Origin: an uncultured Eubacteriales bacterium
GTDB taxonomy: Bacteria > Bacillota > Clostridia > Oscillospirales > RGIG7773
Reading direction: 5' to 3'
Length of the DNA stretch: 6,411 nt
Assembly (NCBI GenBank): GCA_934541205.1
Contig: CAKTDK010000108.1
Location: 1 to 6,411, forward strand
Both the position numbers and the translations under genes were made by a program. Positions 1 to 5,200 of this stretch are shown here, piece by piece. A model generated the notes under the pieces. The model did not search any database, was not told the DNA's origin, and worked only from the letters and a program-made list of their open reading frames with translations. Each line of letters begins with the position of its first letter. Position 1 is the stretch's first letter.

Positions 1-207
1 GTGGATAAATAATTTAATTGTATTGTTTTTTCTTTCAATTTCGATTTTTGGAACGCCTGCGTCTTTAGTAGCATTTTTAACGAATTTTCTGATTTTTACA
101 TCTTCAACAAGTGTATCGCCAAATTCCTTATCATTTGCATACCATCTGGCATCCCAACTTTTTATTACACCGACTCTAAGTCCGTGTGTGTTAACTTTCT
201 GACCCAT
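1..207 (-). CDS. rpsC: 30S ribosomal protein S3 (uS3), N-terminal part, cut by window edge
   Basis: The first 69 codons of S3 are present and the rest lies beyond the left edge; S3 is normally a little over 200 residues. The protein starts MGQKVNTHGLRVGV, followed by SWDARWYA and the beginning of the first KH-type region (DVKIRKFVKN, then KIEIERKNNTIKLFIH), which is typical of bacterial S3. S3 sits on the 30S head, lines the mRNA entry channel and contributes to mRNA unwinding. The ATG at 207 is set by AAGGAGG at 214-220, six bases upstream. The gene follows rplV in the standard S10-operon order, with a 19-nt gap. Confidence 0.97.
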   Translation of the reverse strand, partial: MGQKVNTHGLRVGVIKSWDARWYANDKEFGDTLVEDVKIRKFVKNATKDAGVPKIEIERKNNTIKLFIH

Positions 208-226
208 ACTGTACCTCCTTTGCCGC

Positions 227-562
227 TTATTCTTTCTCTTTAAGAACTACCGTTACATGAGAAGTTCTTTTATTTATTCTGAAAGCTCTACCTTGAGCTC
301 TTGGCATTATTCTCTTTAGGATTGGACCCGGACAAGTGAATATTTCTGCCACGTAAAGCTTTTCTGTGTCCATACCGTGATTATTTTCTGCATTTGCTAC
401 AGCAGATTTCAAAAGCTTTTCCAAAGGCTCGCTAGCGACTTTCGGAGTATTTTTTAATATACCAATAGCTTTTCCGACAGGTTGATTTCTTATAAGATCA
501 CAAACGATCTGAACCTTTCTGGGAGCTATACGAACATGTCTTAAATGTGCTTTTGCTTCCAT
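227..562 (-). CDS. rplV: 50S ribosomal protein L22 (uL22)
   Basis: A 111-residue L22, the normal bacterial length. It opens with HLRHVRIAPRKVQIV, the family's N-terminal signature. The C-terminal beta-hairpin that lines the polypeptide exit tunnel is at about residues 78-97 (PGPILKRIMPRAQGRAFRIN), followed by KRTSHVTVVL. The LKR stretch of the hairpin tip, where deletions give macrolide resistance in E. coli, is intact, so nothing suggests altered drug response. L22 binds 23S rRNA early in 50S assembly. The start is fixed by AAAGGAGG ending 8 nt upstream of ATG. It sits between rpsS and rpsC. Confidence 0.98.
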   Translation of the reverse strand: MEAKAHLRHVRIAPRKVQIVCDLIRNQPVGKAIGILKNTPKVASEPLEKLLKSAVANAENNHGMDTEKLYVAEIFTCPGPILKRIMPRAQGRAFRINKRTSHVTVVLKEKE

Positions 563-591
563 TTTAATTTCCTCCTTTCGCTGTTAACGAC

Positions 592-867
592 TTACTTCTT
601 AGTTGTTTTAGCGCCTGCATGACCTTTAAATGTACGTGTCGGCGCAAATTCGCCCAGTTTATGTCCTACCATATCTTCTGTAACATAAACAGGAACATGT
701 TTTCTTCCGTCGTGAACTGCGATTGTATGTCCAACGAAATCCGGGAATATAGTAGATGCTCTTGACCAAGTCTTAAGAACTCTCTTTTCGCCTTGTTCAT
801 TCATAGCTTCAATTCTTTTTAATAATTTTGGGTCTACAAAAGGTCCTTTTTTAACACTTCTGCCCAT
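592..867 (-). CDS. rpsS: 30S ribosomal protein S19 (uS19)
   Basis: A 91-residue S19 of normal length. It begins MGRSVKKGPFVD and contains KTWSRASTIFPDFVGHTIAVHDG and, near the end, GHKLGEFAPTRTFKGH, the family signatures. S19 lies on the 30S head next to S13, contacting 16S rRNA close to the A-site and the inter-subunit bridges. The Lys-rich tail (GAKTTKK) is usual. It is preceded by AGGAGG about 7 nt from its ATG and lies 24 nt downstream of rplB, in the conserved order rplB-rpsS-rplV. Confidence 0.98.
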   Translation of the reverse strand: MGRSVKKGPFVDPKLLKRIEAMNEQGEKRVLKTWSRASTIFPDFVGHTIAVHDGRKHVPVYVTEDMVGHKLGEFAPTRTFKGHAGAKTTKK

Positions 868-891
868 TATTTAGCCTCCTTCCAGCAACGC

Positions 892-1722
892 TTACTTACT
901 TCTCTGTCTAACGATAAACTTGTTAGATTTAGCTTTTTTGCTTCTGGTCTTATAACCTTTGGCAGGCTGTCCCCATGGTGATACAGGAGACGGACGTCCG
1001 ATAGGTGATCTTCCTTCACCACCGCCGTGAGGGTGATCGCAAGGGTTCATTACAGAACCTCTTACTGTAGGTCTCCAGCCCATATGACGTTTTCTTCCGG
1101 CTTTACCAATGCTTACGTTTTCATGATCAAGGTTACTTACCTGACCGATTGTAGCTTTGCAGTTAAGTCTTACAAGTCTAACTTCTGAAGAAGGAAGACG
1201 AACCTGAGCATAGCCGTTTTCCTTAGCCATAAGCTGAGCCATATTTCCGGCTGATCTTACAAGCTGCGCGCCTTTTCCGGGATACATTTCAATATTATGA
1301 ATTACTGTACCTACAGGGATTTTTTCAAGAGGTAAAGTATTTCCCGGTTTAATATCTGCGTTGTCAGAACTTATAACCGTATCTCCAACCTTTAAATCAT
1401 GAGGAGCAAGAATATATCTTTTTTCTCCGTCCTGATATTCTACAAGAGCAATAAAAGCTGATCTGTTTGGATCATATTCAATCGTTTTTACAACAGCAGG
1501 AATATCAAGCTTATTTCTCTTGAAATCTATAATTCTGTATTTTCTTTTAACACCGCCGCCCTGATGACGAACAGTTATTCTGCCGTAGCTGTTACGGCCT
1601 GCTTTGCTTTTTAACACTTCTGTTAAAGATTTTTCCGGAGCTACCTTTGATAATTGTGAATAATCGGTAACTGTCATTTGACGACGAGCCGGAGTGGTAG
1701 GTTTATATTTTTTTATCGCCAT
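892..1722 (-). CDS. rplB: 50S ribosomal protein L2 (uL2)
   Basis: A 276-residue L2, full length for bacteria. The N-terminal RNA-binding part contains GRNSYGRITVRHQGGG and KRKYRIIDFKR. The C-terminal domain carries DHPHGGGEGR at about 229-238; His230 here corresponds to the histidine near position 229 of E. coli L2 that is linked to peptidyl-transferase activity. The basic tail (KTRSKKAKSNKFIVRQRSK) is standard. L2 is needed for subunit association and for forming the peptidyl-transferase region. Its ribosome-binding site GGGAG overlaps the stop codon of rplW, and only 14 nt separate the two genes, so translational coupling is plausible. Confidence 0.99.
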   Translation of the reverse strand: MAIKKYKPTTPARRQMTVTDYSQLSKVAPEKSLTEVLKSKAGRNSYGRITVRHQGGGVKRKYRIIDFKRNKLDIPAVVKTIEYDPNRSAFIALVEYQDGEKRYILAPHDLKVGDTVISSDNADIKPGNTLPLEKIPVGTVIHNIEMYPGKGAQLVRSAGNMAQLMAKENGYAQVRLPSSEVRLVRLNCKATIGQVSNLDHENVSIGKAGRKRHMGWRPTVRGSVMNPCDHPHGGGEGRSPIGRPSPVSPWGQPAKGYKTRSKKAKSNKFIVRQRSK

Positions 1723-1736
1723 TTTATTTCACTCCC

Positions 1737-2036
1737 TTACATCATACCGTCAAAGAACTCAATAGTTTTTGAATCCTCTGCAAGAAGAACGTATGCTTTT
1801 TTATATGCTGCTGTTTTTCCTTCAGGAGCACCCATACGAAGTCTTTTTGGTTTGCTTTTCTGATTAACTGTTGTAACCTTAGCTACTGTAACCTTGAAAA
1901 GTTCTTCGACAGCTTTTTTGATTTCATATTTATTAGCGTCTTTTGCAACTACGAAAGTATATTTCTTATCGGCGATGCCGTCAGTTGCTTTTTCTGTAAT
2001 TACAGGTCTTATGATAATATCCTGAGCAGCCTTCAT
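1737..2036 (-). CDS. rplW: 50S ribosomal protein L23 (uL23)
   Basis: A 99-residue L23. It shows the family pattern: IIRPVITEKAT near the N-terminus, KYTFVVAKDANKYEIKKAVEELF, a VTTVNQKSKPKR loop and YKKAYVLLAEDSKTIEFF at the end. L23 sits at the polypeptide tunnel exit on domain III of 23S rRNA and is the docking site for trigger factor and SRP. The ATG overlaps the rplD stop codon by one base (TAATG), and its ribosome-binding site lies inside the last codons of rplD, which points to translational coupling between L4 and L23 synthesis. Confidence 0.98.
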   Translation of the reverse strand: MKAAQDIIIRPVITEKATDGIADKKYTFVVAKDANKYEIKKAVEELFKVTVAKVTTVNQKSKPKRLRMGAPEGKTAAYKKAYVLLAEDSKTIEFFDGMM

Positions 2037-2659
2037 TATGCATACACCTCCTCAATTTTCAAAATCGCTTCTTTAGAAACAACCATTTTTGAACAATTTA
2101 ATATGTCATAAACATTTATTGTGTTAACCAATGCGGTTTTAACACCTTTAATGTTTCTTGCACTTTTGATTACTTTTTCGTCAACTTCAGGCATAACTAT
2201 AAGAGTTTTTCCCATTGCGGAAACATCCTCAAGCATTTTTGCCATTTTTGAAGTTTTGATTTCATCAAAAGAAATATTATCAATTATAATAAGCTCTCCT
2301 GCGCAAACCTTTGCTGAAAGAGCAGATTTAAGAGCAACTCTCTTTGTTTTTTTAGTAAGAGAATAACCATAATCTCTCGGTTTCGGTCCCAAAGCTATAC
2401 CGCCGTGAATCCACTGTGGAGCTCTGATAGAACCTTGTCTTGCGCGGCCTGTTCCTTTTTGTCTCCAAGGTTTTGCGCCGCCGCCTCTTACTTCTGCGCG
2501 TGTTAATGTTGACTGTGTTCCCTGTCTTTGATTAGCAAGGTAGTTAACAACCGCCATGTGTAAAACTGTTTTGTTAACTTCAGCTCCGAAGATATTATCC
2601 GAAAGAGCCATATCTTCTACTTTTTTACCAGTCATATCTAATACTGCTACATTAGGCAT
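2036..2659 (-). CDS. rplD: 50S ribosomal protein L4 (uL4)
   Basis: A 207-residue L4, normal length. The extended loop that reaches the exit tunnel is clear at about residues 54-90: RAEVRGGGAKPWRQKGTGRAR followed by GSIRAPQWIHGGIALGPKPRDY. Lys63 falls at the position equivalent to E. coli Lys63, a macrolide-resistance site, and is unmutated. The globular domain follows (LKSALSAKV, LIIIDNISFD, ALVNTINVYDILNCSKMVVSKEAI). In E. coli L4 is also the autogenous repressor of its own S10 operon; whether it plays that role here cannot be told from sequence. The start is fixed by AAAGGAGG about 8 nt upstream of ATG; the gene begins 24 nt after rplC. Confidence 0.98.
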   Translation of the reverse strand: MPNVAVLDMTGKKVEDMALSDNIFGAEVNKTVLHMAVVNYLANQRQGTQSTLTRAEVRGGGAKPWRQKGTGRARQGSIRAPQWIHGGIALGPKPRDYGYSLTKKTKRVALKSALSAKVCAGELIIIDNISFDEIKTSKMAKMLEDVSAMGKTLIVMPEVDEKVIKSARNIKGVKTALVNTINVYDILNCSKMVVSKEAILKIEEVYA

Positions 2660-2683
2660 TTATATTTCCTCCTTTCGCCGCCG

Positions 2684-3319
2684 TTACGCATTTTTTACGG
2701 AGTTTTTAATGAAAAGTACTCCGCCTTTAGGTCCCGGAACAGCTCCTTTAACAATTATAAGATTTTTCTCTGCGTCAACTCTTATAACGTCAAGATTCTG
2801 AACTGTAACCTTTTCCGCACCCATGTGACCTGCCATTTTCTTGCCTTTAAAAATTCTTGACGGGTCTGAACAAGCACCTGCCGAACCGATACTTCTGTGT
2901 ACAGGACCTGTACCATGAGTCATCTTAAGTCTGTGTGCGCCGTGTCTTTTGATAACACCTGCATAACCTTTACCTTTTGAGGTTCCGGTAACATCGACTT
3001 TATCTCCGGCTGCGAAAGCGTCAGCTTTCACTTCGTCACCAACGTTCATATCGCAGGATGAACTTAACTTGAACTCTTTAAGAATTCTTTTGTAAGAAAC
3101 GCCTGCTTTGTCAAAGTGACCTTTTGATGGTTTTATTACTTTTTTCTCGGTTATATCATCATAACCAAGCTGAACAGCACAGTATCCGTCATTGTCAGCG
3201 GTTTTTTTCTGTACTACGACACAAGGACCTGCTTCCAAAACTGTAACGGGAACTACGTTTCCTGTTTCGTCAAAAAGCTGGGTCATGCCGATTTTCTTTC
3301 CAATGATGCCTTTTTCCAT
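2684..3319 (-). CDS. rplC: 50S ribosomal protein L3 (uL3)
   Basis: A 211-residue L3. It begins MEKGIIGKKIGMTQLFDE and contains TGTSKGKGYAGVIKRHG at about 111-127. The internal extension that approaches the peptidyl-transferase centre is at about 133-167 (MTHGTGPVHRSIGS then FKGKKMAGHMG), followed by VTVQNLDVIRVDAEKNL. L3 is one of the two proteins that initiate 50S assembly. The glutamine-bearing segment methylated by PrmB in E. coli is replaced here by GSAGACSDPS, so that modification is not expected. GAGGAGG about 9 nt upstream fixes the ATG. A 54-nt gap separates it from rpsJ, the largest inside the operon. Confidence 0.98.
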   Translation of the reverse strand: MEKGIIGKKIGMTQLFDETGNVVPVTVLEAGPCVVVQKKTADNDGYCAVQLGYDDITEKKVIKPSKGHFDKAGVSYKRILKEFKLSSSCDMNVGDEVKADAFAAGDKVDVTGTSKGKGYAGVIKRHGAHRLKMTHGTGPVHRSIGSAGACSDPSRIFKGKKMAGHMGAEKVTVQNLDVIRVDAEKNLIIVKGAVPGPKGGVLFIKNSVKNA

Positions 3320-3344
3320 TTAAATTTTCCTCCTCATGGTTATT

Positions 3345-3360
3345 GGTTGGTTTCCCAACG
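3345..3360 (-). other. Small GNRA-loop hairpin in the rpsJ-rplC gap
   Basis: On the minus strand GTTGG (3359-3355), GAAA (3354-3351) and CCAAC (3350-3346) make a perfect 5-bp stem with a GNRA-type tetraloop. It lies about 10 nt upstream of the rplC ribosome-binding site. There is no T-run, so it is not an intrinsic terminator. It may be an RNA-processing or protein-contact element, or chance. Confidence 0.4.
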
Positions 3361-3373
3361 TGACCCCTAAGCC

Positions 3374-3685
3374 TTATAGTTTGATTTCAATATCAACGCC
3401 GGCCGGGAGATCAAGACTCATAAGTGCATCAACAGTTTTTGCAGAAGGTTTCAAAATGTCAATAAGACGTTTGTGAGTTCTTCTTTCAAACTGTTCTCTT
3501 GAGTCTTTATACTTGTGCACAGCACGAAGTATAGTGATGATTTCTTTCTGTGTTGGAAGTGGAATAGGTCCTGACACGCCTGCGCCGGTCCTTTTCGCAG
3601 TTTCAACGATTTTTTCAGCAGCTTGATCGATTACAGCGTGGTCATACGCTTTTAATCTGATTCTGATTTTTTCTTTTGCCGCCAT
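3374..3685 (-). CDS. rpsJ: 30S ribosomal protein S10 (uS10)
   Basis: A 103-residue S10 and the first gene of the operon. It starts MAAKEKIRIRLKAYDHAVID and carries the family core: KRTGAGVSGPIPLPT at 31-45, HKYKDSREQFERRTHKRLIDI, and TVDALMSLDLPAGVDIEIKL at the C-terminus. S10 is part of the 30S head, and its loop faces the tetracycline/aminoacyl-tRNA site. Lys58, equivalent to position 57 where substitutions lower tigecycline susceptibility in other bacteria, is the usual Gram-positive residue. S10 (NusE) also joins the NusB antitermination complex. AAGGAGG at 3694-3700 lies 8 nt upstream of ATG. Upstream is a leader of about 332 nt and a strong promoter. Confidence 0.99.
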   Translation of the reverse strand: MAAKEKIRIRLKAYDHAVIDQAAEKIVETAKRTGAGVSGPIPLPTQKEIITILRAVHKYKDSREQFERRTHKRLIDILKPSAKTVDALMSLDLPAGVDIEIKL

Positions 3686-3691
3686 TTTTTT

Positions 3692-3700
3692 CGCCTCCTT
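3692..3700 (-). promoter_or_regulatory. rpsJ ribosome-binding site next to an A/T hairpin
   Basis: AAGGAGGCG on the minus strand is a near-perfect Shine-Dalgarno site ahead of the rpsJ ATG at 3685. It directly abuts the 3' arm of the 8-bp A/T hairpin at 3701-3720, so folding and ribosome access could influence each other. Confidence 0.85.
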
Positions 3701-3720
3701 AAAAATTTAGAAAAATTTTT
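3701..3720 (-). ncRNA. A/T-only 8-bp hairpin adjoining the rpsJ Shine-Dalgarno
   Basis: AAAAATTT (3720-3713), loop TTCT, AAATTTTT (3708-3701) form a perfect 8-bp stem ending exactly where AAGGAGG begins. Being all A-T it is weak, and the TTTTT is followed by AAGGAGG and the gene, so it is unlikely to stop transcription strongly. Confidence 0.45.
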
Positions 3721-3776
3721 GGTTTGACGACGATTTTGTTTACACATTACCGGGTGTTTTCACCCTATAATACTAA

Positions 3777-3804
3777 GCGTGCAGGCGCAAAATACCCCTG
3801 CCGC
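3777..3804 (-). ncRNA. Strongest leader stem-loop (GC-rich)
   Basis: Minus-strand GCGGCAGG (3804-3797) pairs with CCTGC (3785-3781) and CGC (3779-3777), with a single bulged A at 3780 and an 11-nt loop. It is eight base pairs, mostly G-C, and so the most stable element in the leader. The next bases are TTAGTATTATAGGG, not a T-run, so it is not a terminator. A second perfect hairpin, GGGTG-AAAA-CACCC, follows 11 nt later (3765-3752). Confidence 0.6.
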
Positions 3805-4023
3805 AAAAACGCCGTTTTAACAGATTCCCATTAGGCAAAACGTTTTGTAAGCCCCCGAATCAAGCGTTTTTTAAATGTAAAAAATCGAAGTCGCCCGGTT
3901 TAAAATCGGACATACTCAGCAGAAATTACCTGCGCTTAAAAAGCTCCGTTGCTAAAAGCCGTAAGCCTTTTGGCAGCAACCTTCCGCGTCATCGCATACC
4001 TGTGTGCATAATCACACTTGTCT

Positions 4024-4052
4024 ATAATACTATACAAACCCTTTAATATCAA
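4024..4052 (-). promoter_or_regulatory. Sigma-A promoter of the S10 operon
   Basis: On the minus strand the -35 is TTGATA (4052-4047), the spacer is exactly 17 nt (4046-4030) and the -10 is TATTAT (4029-4024). The -35 and -10 boxes each match 5 of 6 consensus bases. The predicted start is about 4017. A/T tracts immediately upstream (about 4056-4080) resemble an UP element, as expected for a ribosomal-protein promoter. GC rises sharply just downstream of the predicted start, which independently supports the position. Confidence 0.85.
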
Positions 4053-4058
4053 GGGTTT
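4036..4058. repeat. Inverted repeat over the S10-operon -35 box (possible operator)
   Basis: AAACCCTT (4036-4043) and AAGGGTTT (4051-4058) are perfect reverse complements separated by 7 nt (TAATATC). The dyad overlaps the -35 hexamer and half of the spacer of the S10 promoter. The 8-7-8 geometry resembles a binding site for a dimeric regulator, but no regulator is encoded nearby and chance is not excluded. Confidence 0.4.
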
Positions 4059-4220
4059 TTAAAAAGTTTTCCAAAAATACATTTGTAGAAATATACAGAA
4101 AATTTAAGTGCCTTTTTGTGCAACTTTAACATAAACTTTTTGCTAAAACTAAATACACTATCTTTATATTTTTTCACCACTAAATAGCGTATAATATTAA
4201 AAAAACACCGTTAAATCCAT
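4049..4220 (-). pseudogene. Possible broken small ORF upstream of the S10 promoter (speculative)
   Basis: The ATG at 4220 follows AAGGAG by 5 nt, a site as good as those of the ribosomal genes, but the frame MDLTVFF ends after seven codons at a T7 run. With one T fewer it would continue without a stop for about 50 more codons (including RYLVVKKYKDS and KFMLKLHKKALKF) to TGA at 4051-4049, just inside the S10 -35 box. The product would be about 57 residues, very rich in Lys and Phe. I recognise no family. It could be a decayed gene, a sequencing indel or a chance frame in AT-rich DNA. Confidence 0.2.
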
Positions 4221-4396
4221 AAACGCTCCTTTTTTCTCAAGTATAATTTCACTTCTGCTATAATATCTTAATCTTGTAAAAAACTATTCTCCTTCAATAG
4301 ACTTGTTAAAAAGTATCGTCGATAACTTCCTCACAATTTCTTACAAGCTTACACTGTTAAACAAAGCTTATTTTTTAGAAAATTTACCAGTTATTA
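4059..4396. other. AT-rich divergent intergenic region with no confident gene
   Basis: About 26% GC, between the left-facing S10 promoter and the right-facing promoter at 4397. I see no tRNA, terminator or long frame. The only coding-like signal is a cryptic minus-strand frame. AAGGAG stands 5 nt from an ATG at 4220 that reads MDLTVFF and stops at 4197. Skipping one base in its T7 run would join it to an open frame running to the TGA at 4051-4049. No convincing promoter lies upstream of that ATG. Confidence 0.5.
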
Positions 4397-4425
4397 TTGA
4401 AAAATACGAATTTTTATGTTAAAAT
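4397..4425 (+). promoter_or_regulatory. Sigma-A promoter facing the membrane-protein gene
   Basis: TTGAAA (4397-4402), a 17-nt spacer and TAAAAT (4420-4425) give a near-consensus promoter with a predicted start near 4432. That leaves an untranslated stretch of about 175 nt before the ATG at 4608, which contains the broken small frame at 4458-4576. Confidence 0.7.
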
Positions 4426-4457
4426 AATTCTATATTTTGAAAAAAAGGCATGTTTAG

Positions 4458-4576
4458 ATGATATATTCTGAGACTTTTTTATTATAGCTTTTAATTATAC
4501 TGTTGCTATAGGTTTTTATTATATTGAGATTCTGCTTGGTTTAATAGGATATATAATTTTAGCAATAAGTTTTTAA
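4458..4576 (+). pseudogene. Possible frame-broken small hydrophobic ORF (speculative)
   Basis: ATG at 4458, 8 nt after a weak AAAAAAGG site and about 26 nt from the predicted transcription start, reads MIYSETFLL then stops at TAG (4485-4487). Adding one T to the T6 run at 4475-4480 restores a 39-residue hydrophobic frame that includes FFIIAFNYTVAIGFYYIE and ILLGLIGYIILAISF and ends at TAA 4574-4576. Its FNYT...EI..GLI..GYII pattern loosely resembles residues 16-36 of the next gene (FNFT...EIFIIGLI..GYIL), so it may be a decayed paralogue fragment. A small membrane peptide, or chance in AT-rich DNA, are the alternatives. Confidence 0.25.
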
Positions 4577-4607
4577 AAACTAAACATTTTAAGAAAGGTC
4601 AACAATT

Positions 4608-5156
4608 ATGTCAAATATATTTTTCAGATTTCTTCTCATCTTTTTAGACTTTAATTTTACTATAAACGAAATTTTCATAATAGGATTAATTCCTGATTTT
4701 GCAGGATATATCCTTATGGTAAAAGGCCTTGATACGCTGGCACATGAAAGTTTTCACTTTGAAAGAATTCGGCCTTTTGCAGTAGGCATGGGAATATATT
4801 CGGGAATAATCTATGCTTTTGATTTATTTGGTCTTTCTTCTCAGATATCCTTTTTCGGTTCCATTTTAGGCATAGCTTCAATAATTATTTCCCTTTACAT
4901 TTCTTATGTTATAATTTTGGGAATCCGCGAGATAGAAAACAACAATACCGTTGATCTCAAAAGCAAATCTCTTATGACCTGCCTTGCAATAATGGCCATT
5001 TTTCAATGCTTAACTTTAGTTTTTTCATTCTTTCTCATAACTTCTATAATTTCCATTGTTTTTATTATTTTTTCTTTACTCATTAACATAGTATTTCTTA
5101 TATGTTTTAATACTTCAAAAAATTTATATGAACAAATGCCGTATGATAATGATTAA
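4608..5156 (+). CDS. Hypothetical multi-pass membrane protein
   Basis: 182 residues with no recognised function. Hydrophobic segments by eye: about 4-13, 22-38 (with GLIPDFAGYILMVKGL), 58-76, 82-106, 122-143 and 145-167, so roughly five or six membrane spans. A polar linker, REIENNNTVDLKSK, lies at 107-120 and a short hydrophilic C-terminus at 168-182. The N-terminal pattern (LDFNFTIN, then GLIPDF.GYILM.KGL) resembles a group of uncharacterised small membrane proteins I recall from Clostridia and Bacilli; that is recollection, not a search. No catalytic motif, signal-peptidase site or nucleotide-binding motif is visible. The ATG is preceded by AAAGG at 4594-4598, 9 nt away. The gene has its own promoter (4397-4425), is divergent from the S10 operon and converges on the phosphoesterase genes. 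Confidence 0.85.
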   Translation: MSNIFFRFLLIFLDFNFTINEIFIIGLIPDFAGYILMVKGLDTLAHESFHFERIRPFAVGMGIYSGIIYAFDLFGLSSQISFFGSILGIASIIISLYISYVIILGIREIENNNTVDLKSKSLMTCLAIMAIFQCLTLVFSFFLITSIISIVFIIFSLLINIVFLICFNTSKNLYEQMPYDND

Positions 5157-5165
5157 AAGCTAAAA

Positions 5166-5199
5166 TCCCGGATAACAAAATTGTTATCCGGGACTTTTT
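5166..5199. terminator. Bidirectional intrinsic terminator between convergent genes
   Basis: TCCCGGATAAC (5166-5176) pairs perfectly with GTTATCCGGGA (5183-5193), an 11-bp stem that can gain a twelfth A-T pair and a 4-nt loop. On the plus strand it is followed by CTTTTT (5194-5199), ending the membrane-protein transcript. Read on the minus strand it is followed by TTTTAGCTTTT, so it can also end the phosphoesterase transcript, whose stop codon is 8 nt before the stem. Confidence 0.9.
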
Positions 5200-5200
5200 A

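Larger units (their letters stand above)
3686..4017 (-). ncRNA. Long structured 5' leader of the S10 operon (putative cis-regulatory RNA)
   Basis: The untranslated stretch from the predicted start (about 4017) to rpsJ is some 332 nt. GC is about 45% across 3721-4020, against about 26% across 4081-4380, and the change coincides with the predicted transcription start. On the minus strand I can draw several stems by eye: GTGTG/CACAC (4017-4002); GTTGCT/AGCAAC with an inner AAAAG/CTTTT (3980-3948); GCAG/CTGC (3933-3919); CG-TTTTTT/AAAAAA-CG (3887-3865); GCG-GCAGG/CCTGC-a-CGC (3804-3777); GGGTG-AAAA-CACCC (3765-3752); AAAAATTT/AAATTTTT (3720-3701). None is followed by a good T-run, so I see no clear terminator-type attenuator. 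E. coli regulates its S10 operon through L4 binding its leader. I vaguely recall proposed S10 leaders in Clostridia but cannot confirm a match. Folding was done by eye, without energies. Confidence 0.6.

Noticed and set aside
1678..2801. Open frames on the plus strand at 1678-1863, 2121-2366 and 2556-2801
   Set aside because: They lie antisense within unmistakable ribosomal-protein genes, have no ribosome-binding site, and their products look like non-coding frame translations.
3374..3685. Drug-resistance substitution in S10, and likewise in L4 or L22
   Set aside because: Residues at the known resistance positions (Lys58 of S10 here, Lys63 of L4, LKR of L22) are the usual wild-type ones.
3752..3765. 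GGGTG-AAAA-CACCC as an intrinsic terminator of an attenuator
   Set aside because: The stem is only 5 bp and is followed by GGTAATG rather than a T-run.
3765..3795. A second promoter inside the leader, with -10 TATTAT at 3772-3767
   Set aside because: No acceptable -35 lies 16-18 nt upstream, and the strong stem-loop at 3804-3777 occupies that place; the upstream promoter is far better.
4274..4347. CTTGTAA ... TTACAAG inverted pair about 60 nt apart
   Set aside because: The arms are short, far apart and in low-complexity sequence, with no associated function.
4568..4581. 14-bp palindrome AGTTTTTAAAAACT just upstream of the membrane-protein gene
   Set aside because: Such A/T palindromes are expected by chance in DNA this AT-rich, and no second copy or overlap with a promoter was seen.
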